The notes under the pieces are model-generated. The model had not been told where the DNA came from, did no database searches, and was given only the letters and a program-made list of their open reading frames with translations. Shown in pieces: positions 1 through 8,136 of a stretch of 64,000 nucleotides of DNA. Each line of letters begins with the position of its first letter. Position 1 is the stretch's first letter. A program made the position numbers and the translations under genes. This stretch comes from Curtobacterium sp. GC_Cur_3 (lineage in GTDB: Bacteria; Actinomycetota; Actinomycetes; Actinomycetales; Microbacteriaceae), in assembly GCF_026544205.1 (NCBI RefSeq), contig NZ_JALNUI010000005.1, positions 1-64,000 of the forward strand, written 5' to 3'.

Positions 1-3000
1 CCGGCGGAGATGATCGGCGCGTCCGGGCAGACCGCCGGCGCCGTCCCCGTGCTCGCGCGGGCCCACCACGGCTCCGTGTCCAAGGACCAGCGCGCCATCA
101 TCGAGGACGACCTGAAGTCCGGCCGCCTGCGGTGCGTCGTCGCGACGAGTTCGCTCGAGCTCGGCATCGACATGGGCGAGGTCGACCTGGTCGTGCAGGT
201 CGAGGCCCCGCCGTCGGTCGCCAGCGGCCTGCAGCGCGTCGGCCGCGCCGGGCACCAGGTCGGGGAGATCTCCCGAGGGGTCCTCTTCCCGAAGCACCGC
301 GCCGACCTCGTGCACAGCGCCGTCACCGTCGAGCGCATGGTGTCCGGGCAGATCGAGTCCATCTCGGTGCCCGCGAACCCCCTCGACGTCCTGGCGCAGC
401 ACACCGTCGCCGCCGGGGCCGTCGACACCCTCGACGTCGAGCACTGGTTCGAGCTCGTGCGCCGCAGTGCCCCGTTCAGCGGCCTGCCCCGCTCGGCGTT
501 CGACGCCACGCTCGACCTGATCACGGGGCGGTACCCGAGCGACGAGTTCGCCGAGCTCCGTCCCCGCCTGGTCTGGGACCGCGTCCACGGCACGCTCACC
601 GGGCGTCCCGGCGCACAGCGCCTCGCCGTGACGAGCGGTGGCACGATCCCCGACCGCGGCATGTTCGGGGTGTTCATGGTCGGCGAGAAGGCATCCCGCG
701 TCGGCGAGCTCGACGAGGAGATGGTCTACGAGTCCCGCGTCGGCGACGTCTTCGCGCTCGGTGCCACCAGCTGGCGCATCGAGGAGATCACACACGACCG
801 CGTGATCGTCAGCCCGGCGTTCGGGCAGCCCGGCCGGGTGCCGTTCTGGAAGGGCGACGGCATCGGGCGCCCCGCCGAGCTCGGGCGCGCGACCGGGGCC
901 TACATCAGGGAGGTCGAGTCCGCCTCCGACGCCGATGCCCGTGCCCGGGTGTCCGCCGGTGGACTCGACGAGCGTGCCGTCACGAACCTCCTGACCTTCC
1001 TGCGTGAGCAGCGGGCTGCCACCGGGCACGTGCCGAACGACACCACGCTCGTGGTCGAGCGCTTCCGCGACGAGCTCGGCGACTGGCGCCTGATCCTGCA
1101 CTCCCCGTACGGCATGCAGGTCCACGCGCCGTGGGCCCTCGCGGTCGCCGCACGGCTCCGCGAACGGCACGGCATCGACGGCGACGCGATGGCCGCGGAC
1201 GACGGCATCGTGGTGCGCATCCCCGAGACCGACGCCGAGCCGCCCGGGGCCGACCTGTTCGTCTTCGAGCGGGACGACCTCGAGGCCGTGGTCACGGACG
1301 AGGTCGGCGGTTCGGCCCTGTTCGCCGCACGGTTCCGCGAGTGCGCCGCCCGCGCGCTGCTGCTCCCCCGCCGCGACCCGGGCCGACGCTCCCCGCTGTG
1401 GCAGCAGCGGCAGCGGGCGTCCCAGCTGCTCGAGGTCGCCCAGAAGTACCCGACCTTCCCGATCGTGCTCGAGACCGTGCGCGAGGTCCTGCAGGACGTC
1501 TACGACGTGCCGGCGCTGCTCGGCATCGCGGACGAGATCGCCCGGCGCGGCATCCGGCTGGTCGAGAGCGAGACCGCGACCCCGTCTCCCTTCGCCCGCT
1601 CGCTGCTGTTCGGGTACGTCGCCGCCTTCATGTACGAGGGCGACTCCCCGCTGGCCGAACGCCGGGCAGCGGCACTCTCGCTCGACTCGACGCTCCTCAG
1701 CGAGCTGCTCGGTCGCGCGGAGCTCCGCGAACTGCTCGACCCGGCCGTGATCGCGTCGACCGAGCAGGACCTGCAGCGGCTCTCGCCGGACCGCCGGGCC
1801 CGGGACACCGAGGGCCTGGTCGACGTCCTGCGCCTGGTCGGTGCGATCGACCTCGACGAAGCCGTCGACCGCAGCTGGCTCGCCACGGCGACGGACGAGG
1901 AACGCCCGGCCGCGCGGGAGACCCTGCGCACCACGCTCGAGGCACTCGAACGTGACCGCCGGGTCCTGTCGTTCTCCCACGCCGGGGCCACCCGCTGGGC
2001 CGTGATCGAGGACGCCGCCCGGCTCCGCGACGCCCTCGGGGTCCCGCTGCCGATCGGCGTCCCCACCGCGTTCATCGAACCCGTCGCCGACCCGCTCGGC
2101 GACCTGGTGGGCCGGTACGCCCGGTCGCACGGGCCGTTCGCCGCGCAGGACGCCGCCTCGCGCCTCGGACTCGGCATCGCCGTCGTGCAGGACACCCTGC
2201 GCCGTCTGGTCGCCGACCGCCGCCTGGTCGAGGGCGAGTTCCGCCCCGACCGCCAGGGCGCCGAGTGGTGCGACGCCGAGGTGCTGCGCCGGATCCGCAC
2301 GCGGTCACTCGCCGCGCTCCGGCACGAGGTCGAGCCGGTCTCCCCGGACACCCTCGCCCGGTTCCTGCCCGCGTGGCAGCACGTCCGCACGCCCGGCACC
2401 CGCGGCGGTCTGCGCGGGATCGACGGTGTGCTCCAGGTCATCGACCAGCTCGCCGGCGTCGCCCTGCCCGCCAGCGCGTGGGAGTCCCTCGTCCTGCCCG
2501 TCCGGGTGTCCGACTACGCACCGAGCATGCTCGACGAACTCACCGCCACCGGCGAGGTCCTGTGGTCCGGCGGCGGCACCCTGCCCGGCAACGACGGCTG
2601 GGTCCGGCTGCACCTGGCCGACACCGCCGCGACGACGCTCGCGGAACCCTCGGGCGACGAGACCACCGAGCTGCAGCGGGACGTGCTCGGCGCCCTGGCC
2701 GGCGGCGGCGCGTACTTCTTCCGGCAGCTCGGGCAAGCCGTCGGCAGCACCGACGACCAGGCCCTGACGACGGCGCTCTGGGACCTGGTCTGGGGCGGGC
2801 AGATCACGAACGACACGTTCGCGCCGCTGCGGGCGATGCTCGGCGGACGCGCCAAGAGCACCACCGCGCCGCGCACCCGGGCCTACCGCGGTCGTCGTCG
2901 CCCGACGCTGCCGACGCAGTCCGGGCCGCCCAGCGTGGGTGGCCGCTGGTCGCTGCTGCCGCTCGCCGAGGCCGACGCCACCGTGCGGGCGGCAGCCACG

Positions 3001-3708
3001 GCGGAACAGCTGCTCGAGCGGTACGGCGTGGTCACCCGAGGTGCCGTGCAGGTCGAGGGCGTCCGGGGCGGGTTCGCCGGCGTGTACCGGGTCCTCGCTC
3101 GGTTCGAGGAGTCGGGTCGGGCACGCCGCGGGTACTTCATCGAGGGCCTCGGGGCGGCGCAGTTCGCGACCAGCCCGACGATCGACCGCCTGCGCACCTA
3201 CGCCAGGGACCTCGACGAGGACGAGCGCGCCAACCCCGACCGGGTGCGCGAGGTCATCACCCTGGCAGCGACCGACCCGGCGAACCCGTACGGGGCGTCG
3301 CTGCCGTGGCCGACGGACGGGGAGATGGCGGACCCCGACGGTGCCGAGCCTGCCGCCGGCACGGCCGCCGGTTCCGCCGTCGCTGTTCCTCGCGCTTCCG
3401 CGGAACCGGTCGCGAAGACCGCGCGCGGGCACCGGCCCGGGCGGAAGGCCGGCGCCCTGGTGGTGCTCGTCGACGGCGAACTCGGCGTCTACGTCGAGCG
3501 CGGCGGCAAGTCGGTGCTGACCTTCACCGAGGACCCGGCCGACCTCACCGCGGCCGCGACCTCGATCGCCACGACCGTCCGGAGCGGACTCGGCAAGCTC
3601 TCGGTCGAACGCGTGAACGGCGTCTTCGTGCTGGAGTCCCCGTTCGGCGACGCCCTGCGCGCTGCCGGCTTCACGGCGACACCGCAGGGGGTGCGGCTCC
3701 GTGCCTGA
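1..3708 (+). CDS. lhr: Lhr-family ATP-dependent DNA helicase, C-terminal 1235 residues (5' end outside window)
   Basis: The reading frame is open from the first base, so the gene starts upstream of the window. The first 90 visible residues carry the end of a superfamily-2 helicase core: the ATSSLELGID block (motif V) and SGLQRVGRAGHQ (motif VI, QRxGRxGH form). After it come about 1100 residues of winged-helix and Lhr C-terminal domain, as in the long actinobacterial Lhr proteins, which are 3'-5' DNA translocases and DNA:RNA helicases linked to repair. A Pro/Ala-rich linker lies near residues 1110-1150. The stop overlaps the nei2 start by 8 bases, so the two are co-translated; the same lhr-nei neighbourhood is known in mycobacteria. 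The Walker A and DEAH motifs are not visible. Confidence 0.93.
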   Translation, partial: PAEMIGASGQTAGAVPVLARAHHGSVSKDQRAIIEDDLKSGRLRCVVATSSLELGIDMGEVDLVVQVEAPPSVASGLQRVGRAGHQVGEISRGVLFPKHRADLVHSAVTVERMVSGQIESISVPANPLDVLAQHTVAAGAVDTLDVEHWFELVRRSAPFSGLPRSAFDATLDLITGRYPSDEFAELRPRLVWDRVHGTLTGRPGAQRLAVTSGGTIPDRGMFGVFMVGEKASRVGELDEEMVYESRVGDVFALGATSWRIEEITHDRVIVSPAFGQPGRVPFWKGDGIGRPAELGRATGAYIREVESASDADARARVSAGGLDERAVTNLLTFLREQRAATGHVPNDTTLVVERFRDELGDWRLILHSPYGMQVHAPWALAVAARLRERHGIDGDAMAADDGIVVRIPETDAEPPGADLFVFERDDLEAVVTDEVGGSALFAARFRECAARALLLPRRDPGRRSPLWQQRQRASQLLEVAQKYPTFPIVLETVREVLQDVYDVPALLGIADEIARRGIRLVESETATPSPFARSLLFGYVAAFMYEGDSPLAERRAAALSLDSTLLSELLGRAELRELLDPAVIASTEQDLQRLSPDRRARDTEGLVDVLRLVGAIDLDEAVDRSWLATATDEERPAARETLRTTLEALERDRRVLSFSHAGATRWAVIEDAARLRDALGVPLPIGVPTAFIEPVADPLGDLVGRYARSHGPFAAQDAASRLGLGIAVVQDTLRRLVADRRLVEGEFRPDRQGAEWCDAEVLRRIRTRSLAALRHEVEPVSPDTLARFLPAWQHVRTPGTRGGLRGIDGVLQVIDQLAGVALPASAWESLVLPVRVSDYAPSMLDELTATGEVLWSGGGTLPGNDGWVRLHLADTAATTLAEPSGDETTELQRDVLGALAGGGAYFFRQLGQAVGSTDDQALTTALWDLVWGGQITNDTFAPLRAMLGGRAKSTTAPRTRAYRGRRRPTLPTQSGPPSVGGRWSLLPLAEADATVRAAATAEQLLERYGVVTRGAVQVEGVRGGFAGVYRVLARFEESGRARRGYFIEGLGAAQFATSPTIDRLRTYARDLDEDERANPDRVREVITLAATDPANPYGASLPWPTDGEMADPDGAEPAAGTAAGSAVAVPRASAEPVAKTARGHRPGRKAGALVVLVDGELGVYVERGGKSVLTFTEDPADLTAAATSIATTVRSGLGKLSVERVNGVFVLESPFGDALRAAGFTATPQGVRLRA

Positions 3709-4480
3709 GGGCGACACCGTCTACCGCGCCGCGCACCGCCTGCACACGGCGCTGGCCGGCAAGGTCCTGACGCGCAGTGACTTCCGCGTGCCGGCGTACG
3801 CCACGCTCGACCTGGTCGGCCGGACCGTGGACGAGGTCGTGCCCCGGGGCAAGCACATCCTGCACCGGATCGGCGACCTGACCGTGCACTCCCACCTGAA
3901 GATGGAGGGCCGCTGGGACGTCTACGCGCCGGGCGACCGCTGGCGTCGTCCCGCGCACCAGGCCCGGGCCGTGCTCGACGCCGAGGACGTCTCGACCGTC
4001 GGCTTCACCCTCGGGGTGCTCGAGGTCGTGCCCCGCGACCAGGAGTCCGAGATCGTCGGGTACCTCGGACCGGACCTGCTCGGGCCCGACTGGGACGCCG
4101 CCGTCGCCGAGGCGAACCTGGTCGCCGACCCCGCTCGGCCGATCGGTCTCGCGCTGCTGGACCAGCGGGTGCTCGCGGGCCTCGGGAACGTCTACCGGAA
4201 CGAGCTCTGCTTCCTCCGCGGCGTCCTGCCCACCCGGCCGGCCGGCGAGGTCGAGGACCCCACGCGGATGATCGCCCTGGCGCACCGGCTCATCCTGACG
4301 AACCGCGACCGCAGCGCCCGCGTGACGACGGGCGTCGACCGGCCCGGCCGCCGCTTCTGGGTCTACGGCCGCGAGCGCAAGCCCTGCCTGCGCTGTCGGA
4401 CGCCGATCCGCCGGGGTGAGCTCGGCGAGTCCGACCTGACGCTGCGCGACACCTACTGGTGCCCGCGCTGCCAGTCCTGA
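3701..4480 (+). CDS. nei2: Fpg/Nei-family DNA glycosylase (endonuclease VIII type)
   Basis: A 259-residue bifunctional DNA glycosylase/AP lyase that removes oxidised bases. The GTG start gives the N-terminus M-P-E-G-D-T; after Met removal Pro2 is the Schiff-base nucleophile and Glu3 the catalytic acid, so the start is fixed by chemistry. The C-terminus has the family zinc finger with two CxxC pairs (CLRC and CPRC). The conserved helix with LLDQRVLAGLGNVYRNE lies near residues 145-165. The start lies inside the end of lhr (8-base overlap), indicating translational coupling and joint action in repair. Which oxidised bases it prefers cannot be told from sequence. Confidence 0.95.
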   Translation: MPEGDTVYRAAHRLHTALAGKVLTRSDFRVPAYATLDLVGRTVDEVVPRGKHILHRIGDLTVHSHLKMEGRWDVYAPGDRWRRPAHQARAVLDAEDVSTVGFTLGVLEVVPRDQESEIVGYLGPDLLGPDWDAAVAEANLVADPARPIGLALLDQRVLAGLGNVYRNELCFLRGVLPTRPAGEVEDPTRMIALAHRLILTNRDRSARVTTGVDRPGRRFWVYGRERKPCLRCRTPIRRGELGESDLTLRDTYWCPRCQS

Positions 4481-4504
4481 CGGTTCCGTCGACTCCGGCC
4501 GGGG

Positions 4505-5542
4505 TCAGACGGCGGCGGGCCGGTCCTCGACGGGACGACGACGGAGCGCTGCCGTCCTGATCACCGGCGGCTCGTACTGCTGGTCGAGCCGCCCGACGTC
4601 GGTGCCCGGCGGGACGATGGCGTCGAGGCGGTCGAGCACCTCGTCGGAGAGCACCACGTCGGCACCGGCGAGCAGGTCGTCGAGCTGCTCCATCGACCGC
4701 GGGCCGATCAGCGCGCTCGTCACGCCCGGGTGGGCGATCGCGAACGCCAGGGCCAGGTGGGTCATCCGGATGCCGGTCTCCTCGGACAGCGCCACGATCT
4801 GCTCGACGGCGTCGATGCGCCGCTCGTCCTGGTTGTGGCGGAACATGCCGACGCGCGCCAGGTCGCTGTCCTGGCCCTTCCGGAACCGCCCGGTCAGCAT
4901 CCCACCGGCGAGCGGGCTCCACACGAGCGTGCCCATGCCGTACCGCTGGGCGACCGGCAGGACCTCGCGCTCGATGCCGCGGTTGAGGATCGAGTAGGTC
5001 GGCTGTTCCGTGCGGAACCGCTCGAGGCCCCGACGCTCGGACGTCCACTGCGCCTCGACCTGCATCGACGCCGGGAAGTCCGACGTACCGATCATCCGCA
5101 CCTTGCCGCTCCGGACCAAGTCGGTGAGGGCGGACAGCGTCTCCTCGAGGTCGACCGTGTCGTCCGGACGGTGCGCCTGGTACAGGTCGAGGTGGTCCGT
5201 CTGCAGGCGGCGCAGGGAGCCCTCGACGGCACGCATGATCCACCGGCGCGAGTTGCCCTGCCGGTTCGGGTCGTCGCCCATCGGCCCGTTGAACTTCGTC
5301 GCGAGGACGACGTCGTCGCGTCGGCCCTTCAGCGCCTTGCCGAGGAGCTCCTCCGACCCGCCCTGCGAGTAGCGGTCGGCGGTGTCGATGAGGTTGATGC
5401 CGGCGTCGAGCGCGCGGTGCACGATCCGGATCGAGTCCTGTTCGTCGCCGTTGCCGATGCGGCCGTCGGTGCCGAGCATCATGGCGCCGAGGGCGAACGG
5501 GCTGACCTGGACGCCGGTGGTGCCGAGGGTGCGGTACTGCAT
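4505..5542 (-). CDS. Aldo/keto reductase
   Basis: A 345-residue TIM-barrel NADPH-dependent oxidoreductase of the aldo/keto reductase superfamily. The catalytic tetrad is visible as Asp53, Tyr58, Lys83 and His124. The C-terminal third has the cofactor-binding IGPRSMEQL segment. A strong ribosome site (AGGAGG, 5 bases before the ATG) fixes the start. The gene is divergent from a TetR-family regulator 135 bases away, with inverted repeats between them, so it is probably the repressor's target. It ends 24 bases from the convergent nei2 stop. The natural substrate is unknown. Confidence 0.92.
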   Translation of the reverse strand: MQYRTLGTTGVQVSPFALGAMMLGTDGRIGNGDEQDSIRIVHRALDAGINLIDTADRYSQGGSEELLGKALKGRRDDVVLATKFNGPMGDDPNRQGNSRRWIMRAVEGSLRRLQTDHLDLYQAHRPDDTVDLEETLSALTDLVRSGKVRMIGTSDFPASMQVEAQWTSERRGLERFRTEQPTYSILNRGIEREVLPVAQRYGMGTLVWSPLAGGMLTGRFRKGQDSDLARVGMFRHNQDERRIDAVEQIVALSEETGIRMTHLALAFAIAHPGVTSALIGPRSMEQLDDLLAGADVVLSDEVLDRLDAIVPPGTDVGRLDQQYEPPVIRTAALRRRPVEDRPAAV

Positions 5543-5606
5543 GGGTTCCTCCTGTCGATGGCGTCCCGAGTCGCGGTGCCGTATCGTGGGCCGAACTGGA
5601 ACGTCC

Positions 5607-5634
5607 TTCCGGAACTATACGGAAAGCGGTTCCG
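5607..5634. promoter_or_regulatory. Candidate TetR operator in the AKR/TetR divergent region
   Basis: Two nested inverted repeats sit side by side: TTCCGGAA (5607-5614) and CGGAA-N5-TTCCG (5620-5634). They lie midway between two divergent starts and share the same half-site GGAA/TTCC. The position and symmetry suit the adjacent TetR regulator, but binding is an inference. Confidence 0.45.
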
Positions 5635-5677
5635 TTTACGCAAGACCCCGTTGTCCGACCCGTCGACCAGGAGCCCC

Positions 5678-6223
5678 ATGCGCGCCGACGCCCGCCGCAA
5701 CCTCGACGCCCTGACCGACGCCGCGAAGGCCGTGTTCGCCAGCGACGGTGTCGACGCTCCCGCGAAGGTGATCGCCGATCACGCCGGGGTCGGTGTGGGG
5801 ACGCTGTACCGACACTTCCCCCAGCGCTCAGACCTGGTGGTGGCGGTCTTCCGGAACGCGGTCGAGGCCTGTGCCGACGCCGCGGACGACCTGGCCGCCG
5901 CGCACGCTCCCGACGAGGCCCTCGCGCTGTGGCTCCAGCGGTTCACCGAGTTCGTCGCGACGAAGCGGGGGCTCGCCGCCGCACTGCACTCGGGCGACCC
6001 CGCGTTCGAGGCGCTGCCCGCCTACTTCATCGGCCGCCTGGGCGACGCCCTGACGCGGCTGCTCGACGCCGCTGCGGCCGCCGGCACCATCAGCGCCGAC
6101 GTCGACGCACCGCAGCTCCTGCGCGCGGTGGGCGACCTGTGCCACGGCTCGCCCAGCCCGGAGCAGAGCCAGCGCATGGTCGCCCTGCTCGTGGACGGCC
6201 TGCGCTACCGCGCCACCGCCTGA
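5678..6223 (+). CDS. TetR/AcrR-family transcriptional regulator
   Basis: A 181-residue TetR repressor. The helix-turn-helix is at residues 30-52 (VIADHAGVGVGTLYRHFPQ), with the usual YRHF recognition-helix end. The rest is a ligand-binding helical domain. The ATG at 5678 is chosen because AGGAG lies just ahead and the domain starts immediately; the frame stays open far upstream, where it runs antisense to the reductase gene, so longer starts are unlikely. It is divergent from the aldo/keto reductase and probably represses it. Its last 19 bases overlap the convergent lysG gene. Confidence 0.9.
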   Translation: MRADARRNLDALTDAAKAVFASDGVDAPAKVIADHAGVGVGTLYRHFPQRSDLVVAVFRNAVEACADAADDLAAAHAPDEALALWLQRFTEFVATKRGLAAALHSGDPAFEALPAYFIGRLGDALTRLLDAAAAAGTISADVDAPQLLRAVGDLCHGSPSPEQSQRMVALLVDGLRYRATA

Positions 6224-7152
6224 CGCCCACCGGACGCCGGCGGGTGCAGCCGCTCGGCCGCAGTCGCCCGCACCGCGTCGGTCACCCGCTCCAGCAGCGG
6301 GGACGCCAGGTTCCACCGCTGCCACCAGAGCGCGACATCAGCCCGACGACCGGGCGTGAGCTCGACCAGGGCGCCCTGCTCCAGGGCATCCAGACACTGG
6401 GCCTCCGGCAGGAGACCCCACCCGAAGCCGAGCGTCACCGCGCGGGCGAAGTCCGCCGACGTGGGCACGAAGTGGCGAGGACCCCGGGGCGCGTGCCCGA
6501 CGACCCGGCGCAGGAAGCCCTGCTGCAGGTCGTCGTCGTGGTCGTAGTCCACGAGCGGCACCCGGTCGAGCCGCTGCAGCATCCGCCGCTCGGAGTCAGC
6601 GCCGCTGAGGTACCGCTCGACGAACGCCGGCGAGGCCACCGCGCGGTAGCGGTCGATGCCGAGCGCCACGGACGAGCAGCCCTGCACGGGATCGGACTCC
6701 GCCGTGACCGCCGCCGTCACCGTGCCGGACCGCAGGAGCTCGGCCGTGCGGTCCTGGTCCGCTCGGTGCAGGTCGAAGACCACCTCGGTGTCACGACGGA
6801 CCACCGCCAGGGCGTCGAGGAACCACGTGCCGAGCGAGTCGGCGTTCACCGCGAGCGGGATCGAGGGGACACGGTCTCCGTCGTCGGTCGCCGCTCCGCC
6901 GAGGTCCCGCGCCGTCTCCTCGTCGAGCAGGCGGGCCTGCCGGGCGTGCCGCAGCACGACGGTGCCGTCGGCCGTCGGCACGATCGGCGTCGTCCGCTGC
7001 AGCAGGACCCGGCCGACGAGCTGCTCCATCGCCTTGATCCGCTGCGAGACGGCGGACGGGGTGATCGACAGCGCGCGGGCCGCGGCGTCGAAGGTCCCGA
7101 GGTCGACGGCCGTCAGCAGTGTCTCGAGGTGTTCACGCTGGAGGCGGAGCAT
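6205..7152 (-). CDS. lysG: LysR-family regulator of the LysG/ArgP type
   Basis: A 315-residue LysR-type activator. The N-terminal winged HTH (residues 1-60, with ALSITPSAVSQRIKAME) and the effector domain match the LysG/ArgP group, which activates export of basic amino acids when lysine or arginine accumulates. It is divergent from an LysE-type exporter only 68 bases away, the classical lysG-lysE layout, which strongly supports the call. The ATG lies 6 bases after a TAAGCT hexamer, so the message is probably leaderless. It overlaps the convergent TetR gene by 19 bases. Confidence 0.9.
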   Translation of the reverse strand: MLRLQREHLETLLTAVDLGTFDAAARALSITPSAVSQRIKAMEQLVGRVLLQRTTPIVPTADGTVVLRHARQARLLDEETARDLGGAATDDGDRVPSIPLAVNADSLGTWFLDALAVVRRDTEVVFDLHRADQDRTAELLRSGTVTAAVTAESDPVQGCSSVALGIDRYRAVASPAFVERYLSGADSERRMLQRLDRVPLVDYDHDDDLQQGFLRRVVGHAPRGPRHFVPTSADFARAVTLGFGWGLLPEAQCLDALEQGALVELTPGRRADVALWWQRWNLASPLLERVTDAVRATAAERLHPPASGGRQAVAR

Positions 7153-7158
7153 GAGCCG

Positions 7159-7164
7159 AGCTTA
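7159..7164 (-). promoter_or_regulatory. -10 element for leaderless lysG
   Basis: TAAGCT on the minus strand ends 6 bases before the lysG ATG, the spacing expected when transcription starts at the first base of the start codon. Confidence 0.55.
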
Positions 7165-7208
7165 CGGCCCGACAGGAACGTGAGCTGTCCTACACGCGCA
7201 GGATCTCC

Positions 7209-7214
7209 TACGGT
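7209..7214 (+). promoter_or_regulatory. -10 element for leaderless lysE
   Basis: TACGGT ends 6 bases before the lysE GTG, giving a leaderless transcript. The two divergent -10 elements are 44 bases apart, so LysG bound between them could act on both promoters. Confidence 0.55.
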
Positions 7215-7220
7215 CGACCT

Positions 7221-8009
7221 GTGACCGTCCTGCTCCCCGCACTCTCCGGCCTCGGCACCGGACTCGCCCTCATCGTGGCGATCGGCGTGCAGAACACGTA
7301 CCTGCTCCGGTTGGCCGTGACCGCTCGCGTCCGGGTGGTGGCGGCAGCGGTGCTGGTGTGCGCGGTGTCGGACGCGCTGCTCATCCTGGCCGGGGTGCTC
7401 GGCGTCGGGGCCGTGGTCGAGCGGTTCCCCGCGGCGCTCGTCGTGATCCGGTACGTGGGGGCCGCGTTCCTGCTGACGTACGGGGTGCTGGCGGCGCGAC
7501 GGGCGCTGCGCCCGTCGGGCGATGCGATCCGGGTCGCGGCCGAGGACGACGGGGTCGCCGTGGTGGGGGTGGGAGCGGAGCGTGTGCGCACGACCGTGGC
7601 GACCGCGTCGGTGCCGCAGCCGACGGGGCGGAGCCGGCCCGAGCCTCCAGGCCGGAACAGCCGGAACAGCCGGAGCAGCCCGAGCAGCCCGAACAGCCCG
7701 AGCAGCCGGACGGGACCCGCCATGCGCACCGCGGTGCTGACCATGCTCGTCTTCACGTGGGCGAACCCGCACGTCTACCTGGACACGCTGGTGTTCCTCG
7801 GGTCCGTGGCGAACCAGCAGGGCGTCGACGACCGCTGGTGGTGGACGGTCGGCGCGGTGGCGGCGAGCTGCCTGTGGTTCGGGGCGCTGGGGTTCGGCGG
7901 GCGGCTGCTCCGACCGCTGTTCGCGCGGCCTCTGACCTGGCGGGTGTTCGACGGGTGCGTGGCCGTCGTCATGCTCGTGTTCGGCGTGCTGCTGGTCGTC
8001 GGCGCCTGA
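7221..8009 (+). CDS. lysE: LysE/ArgO-family amino-acid exporter with a low-complexity insert
   Basis: A 262-residue membrane exporter of the LysE family, which pumps out basic amino acids (lysine, arginine). Membrane segments are clear at about residues 5-28, 38-64, 72-92, then again at 168-196, 205-228 and 243-261. Family members are near 200 residues. The excess is a hydrophilic insert at residues 100-167, rich in Arg, Ser and Pro, in the central cytoplasmic loop. Its second half is coded by a 9-base tandem repeat directly after a copy of the dispersed GGAGGCTCG motif. Start GTG supported by the leaderless promoter and by lysG next door. Confidence 0.88.
   Translation: MTVLLPALSGLGTGLALIVAIGVQNTYLLRLAVTARVRVVAAAVLVCAVSDALLILAGVLGVGAVVERFPAALVVIRYVGAAFLLTYGVLAARRALRPSGDAIRVAAEDDGVAVVGVGAERVRTTVATASVPQPTGRSRPEPPGRNSRNSRSSPSSPNSPSSRTGPAMRTAVLTMLVFTWANPHVYLDTLVFLGSVANQQGVDDRWWWTVGAVAASCLWFGALGFGGRLLRPLFARPLTWRVFDGCVAVVMLVFGVLLVVGA
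7640..7709 (+). repeat. Dispersed motif followed by 9-base tandem repeat inside lysE
   Basis: CGAGCCTCCAGGCCGG (7640-7655, the dispersed motif on the minus strand) runs into six to seven copies of a 9-base unit of the form CCGGAACAG/CCGAGCAGC (7652-7709). The unit length keeps the lysE frame and codes for repeated Arg-Asn-Ser/Pro-Ser-Ser triplets. Confidence 0.85.
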
Positions 8010-8061
8010 CGGCGCGCGCCGCGAACCGAACCGCCTGCCGCCGCGACCCGTCGCCCACCGC

Positions 8062-8117
8062 ACCGGGAAACGGTCACAGCACCACGCGATCGCGCGGTGC
8101 TGTGTCCGGAACCCGGT
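8062..8117. repeat. Palindromic interspersed repeat, family 1, copy A
   Basis: A long imperfect hairpin: outer arms ACCGGG and ACCCGGT, inner arms CACAGCACC (8075-8083) and GGTGCTGTG (8096-8104) around CGCGATCGCG. It lies between the convergent lysE and permease genes, where it can serve both as terminator. A related element with the same layout sits between kdpC and kdpD. Confidence 0.75.
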
Positions 8118-8136
8118 GCAGTGCGTCCGCGGGCCC

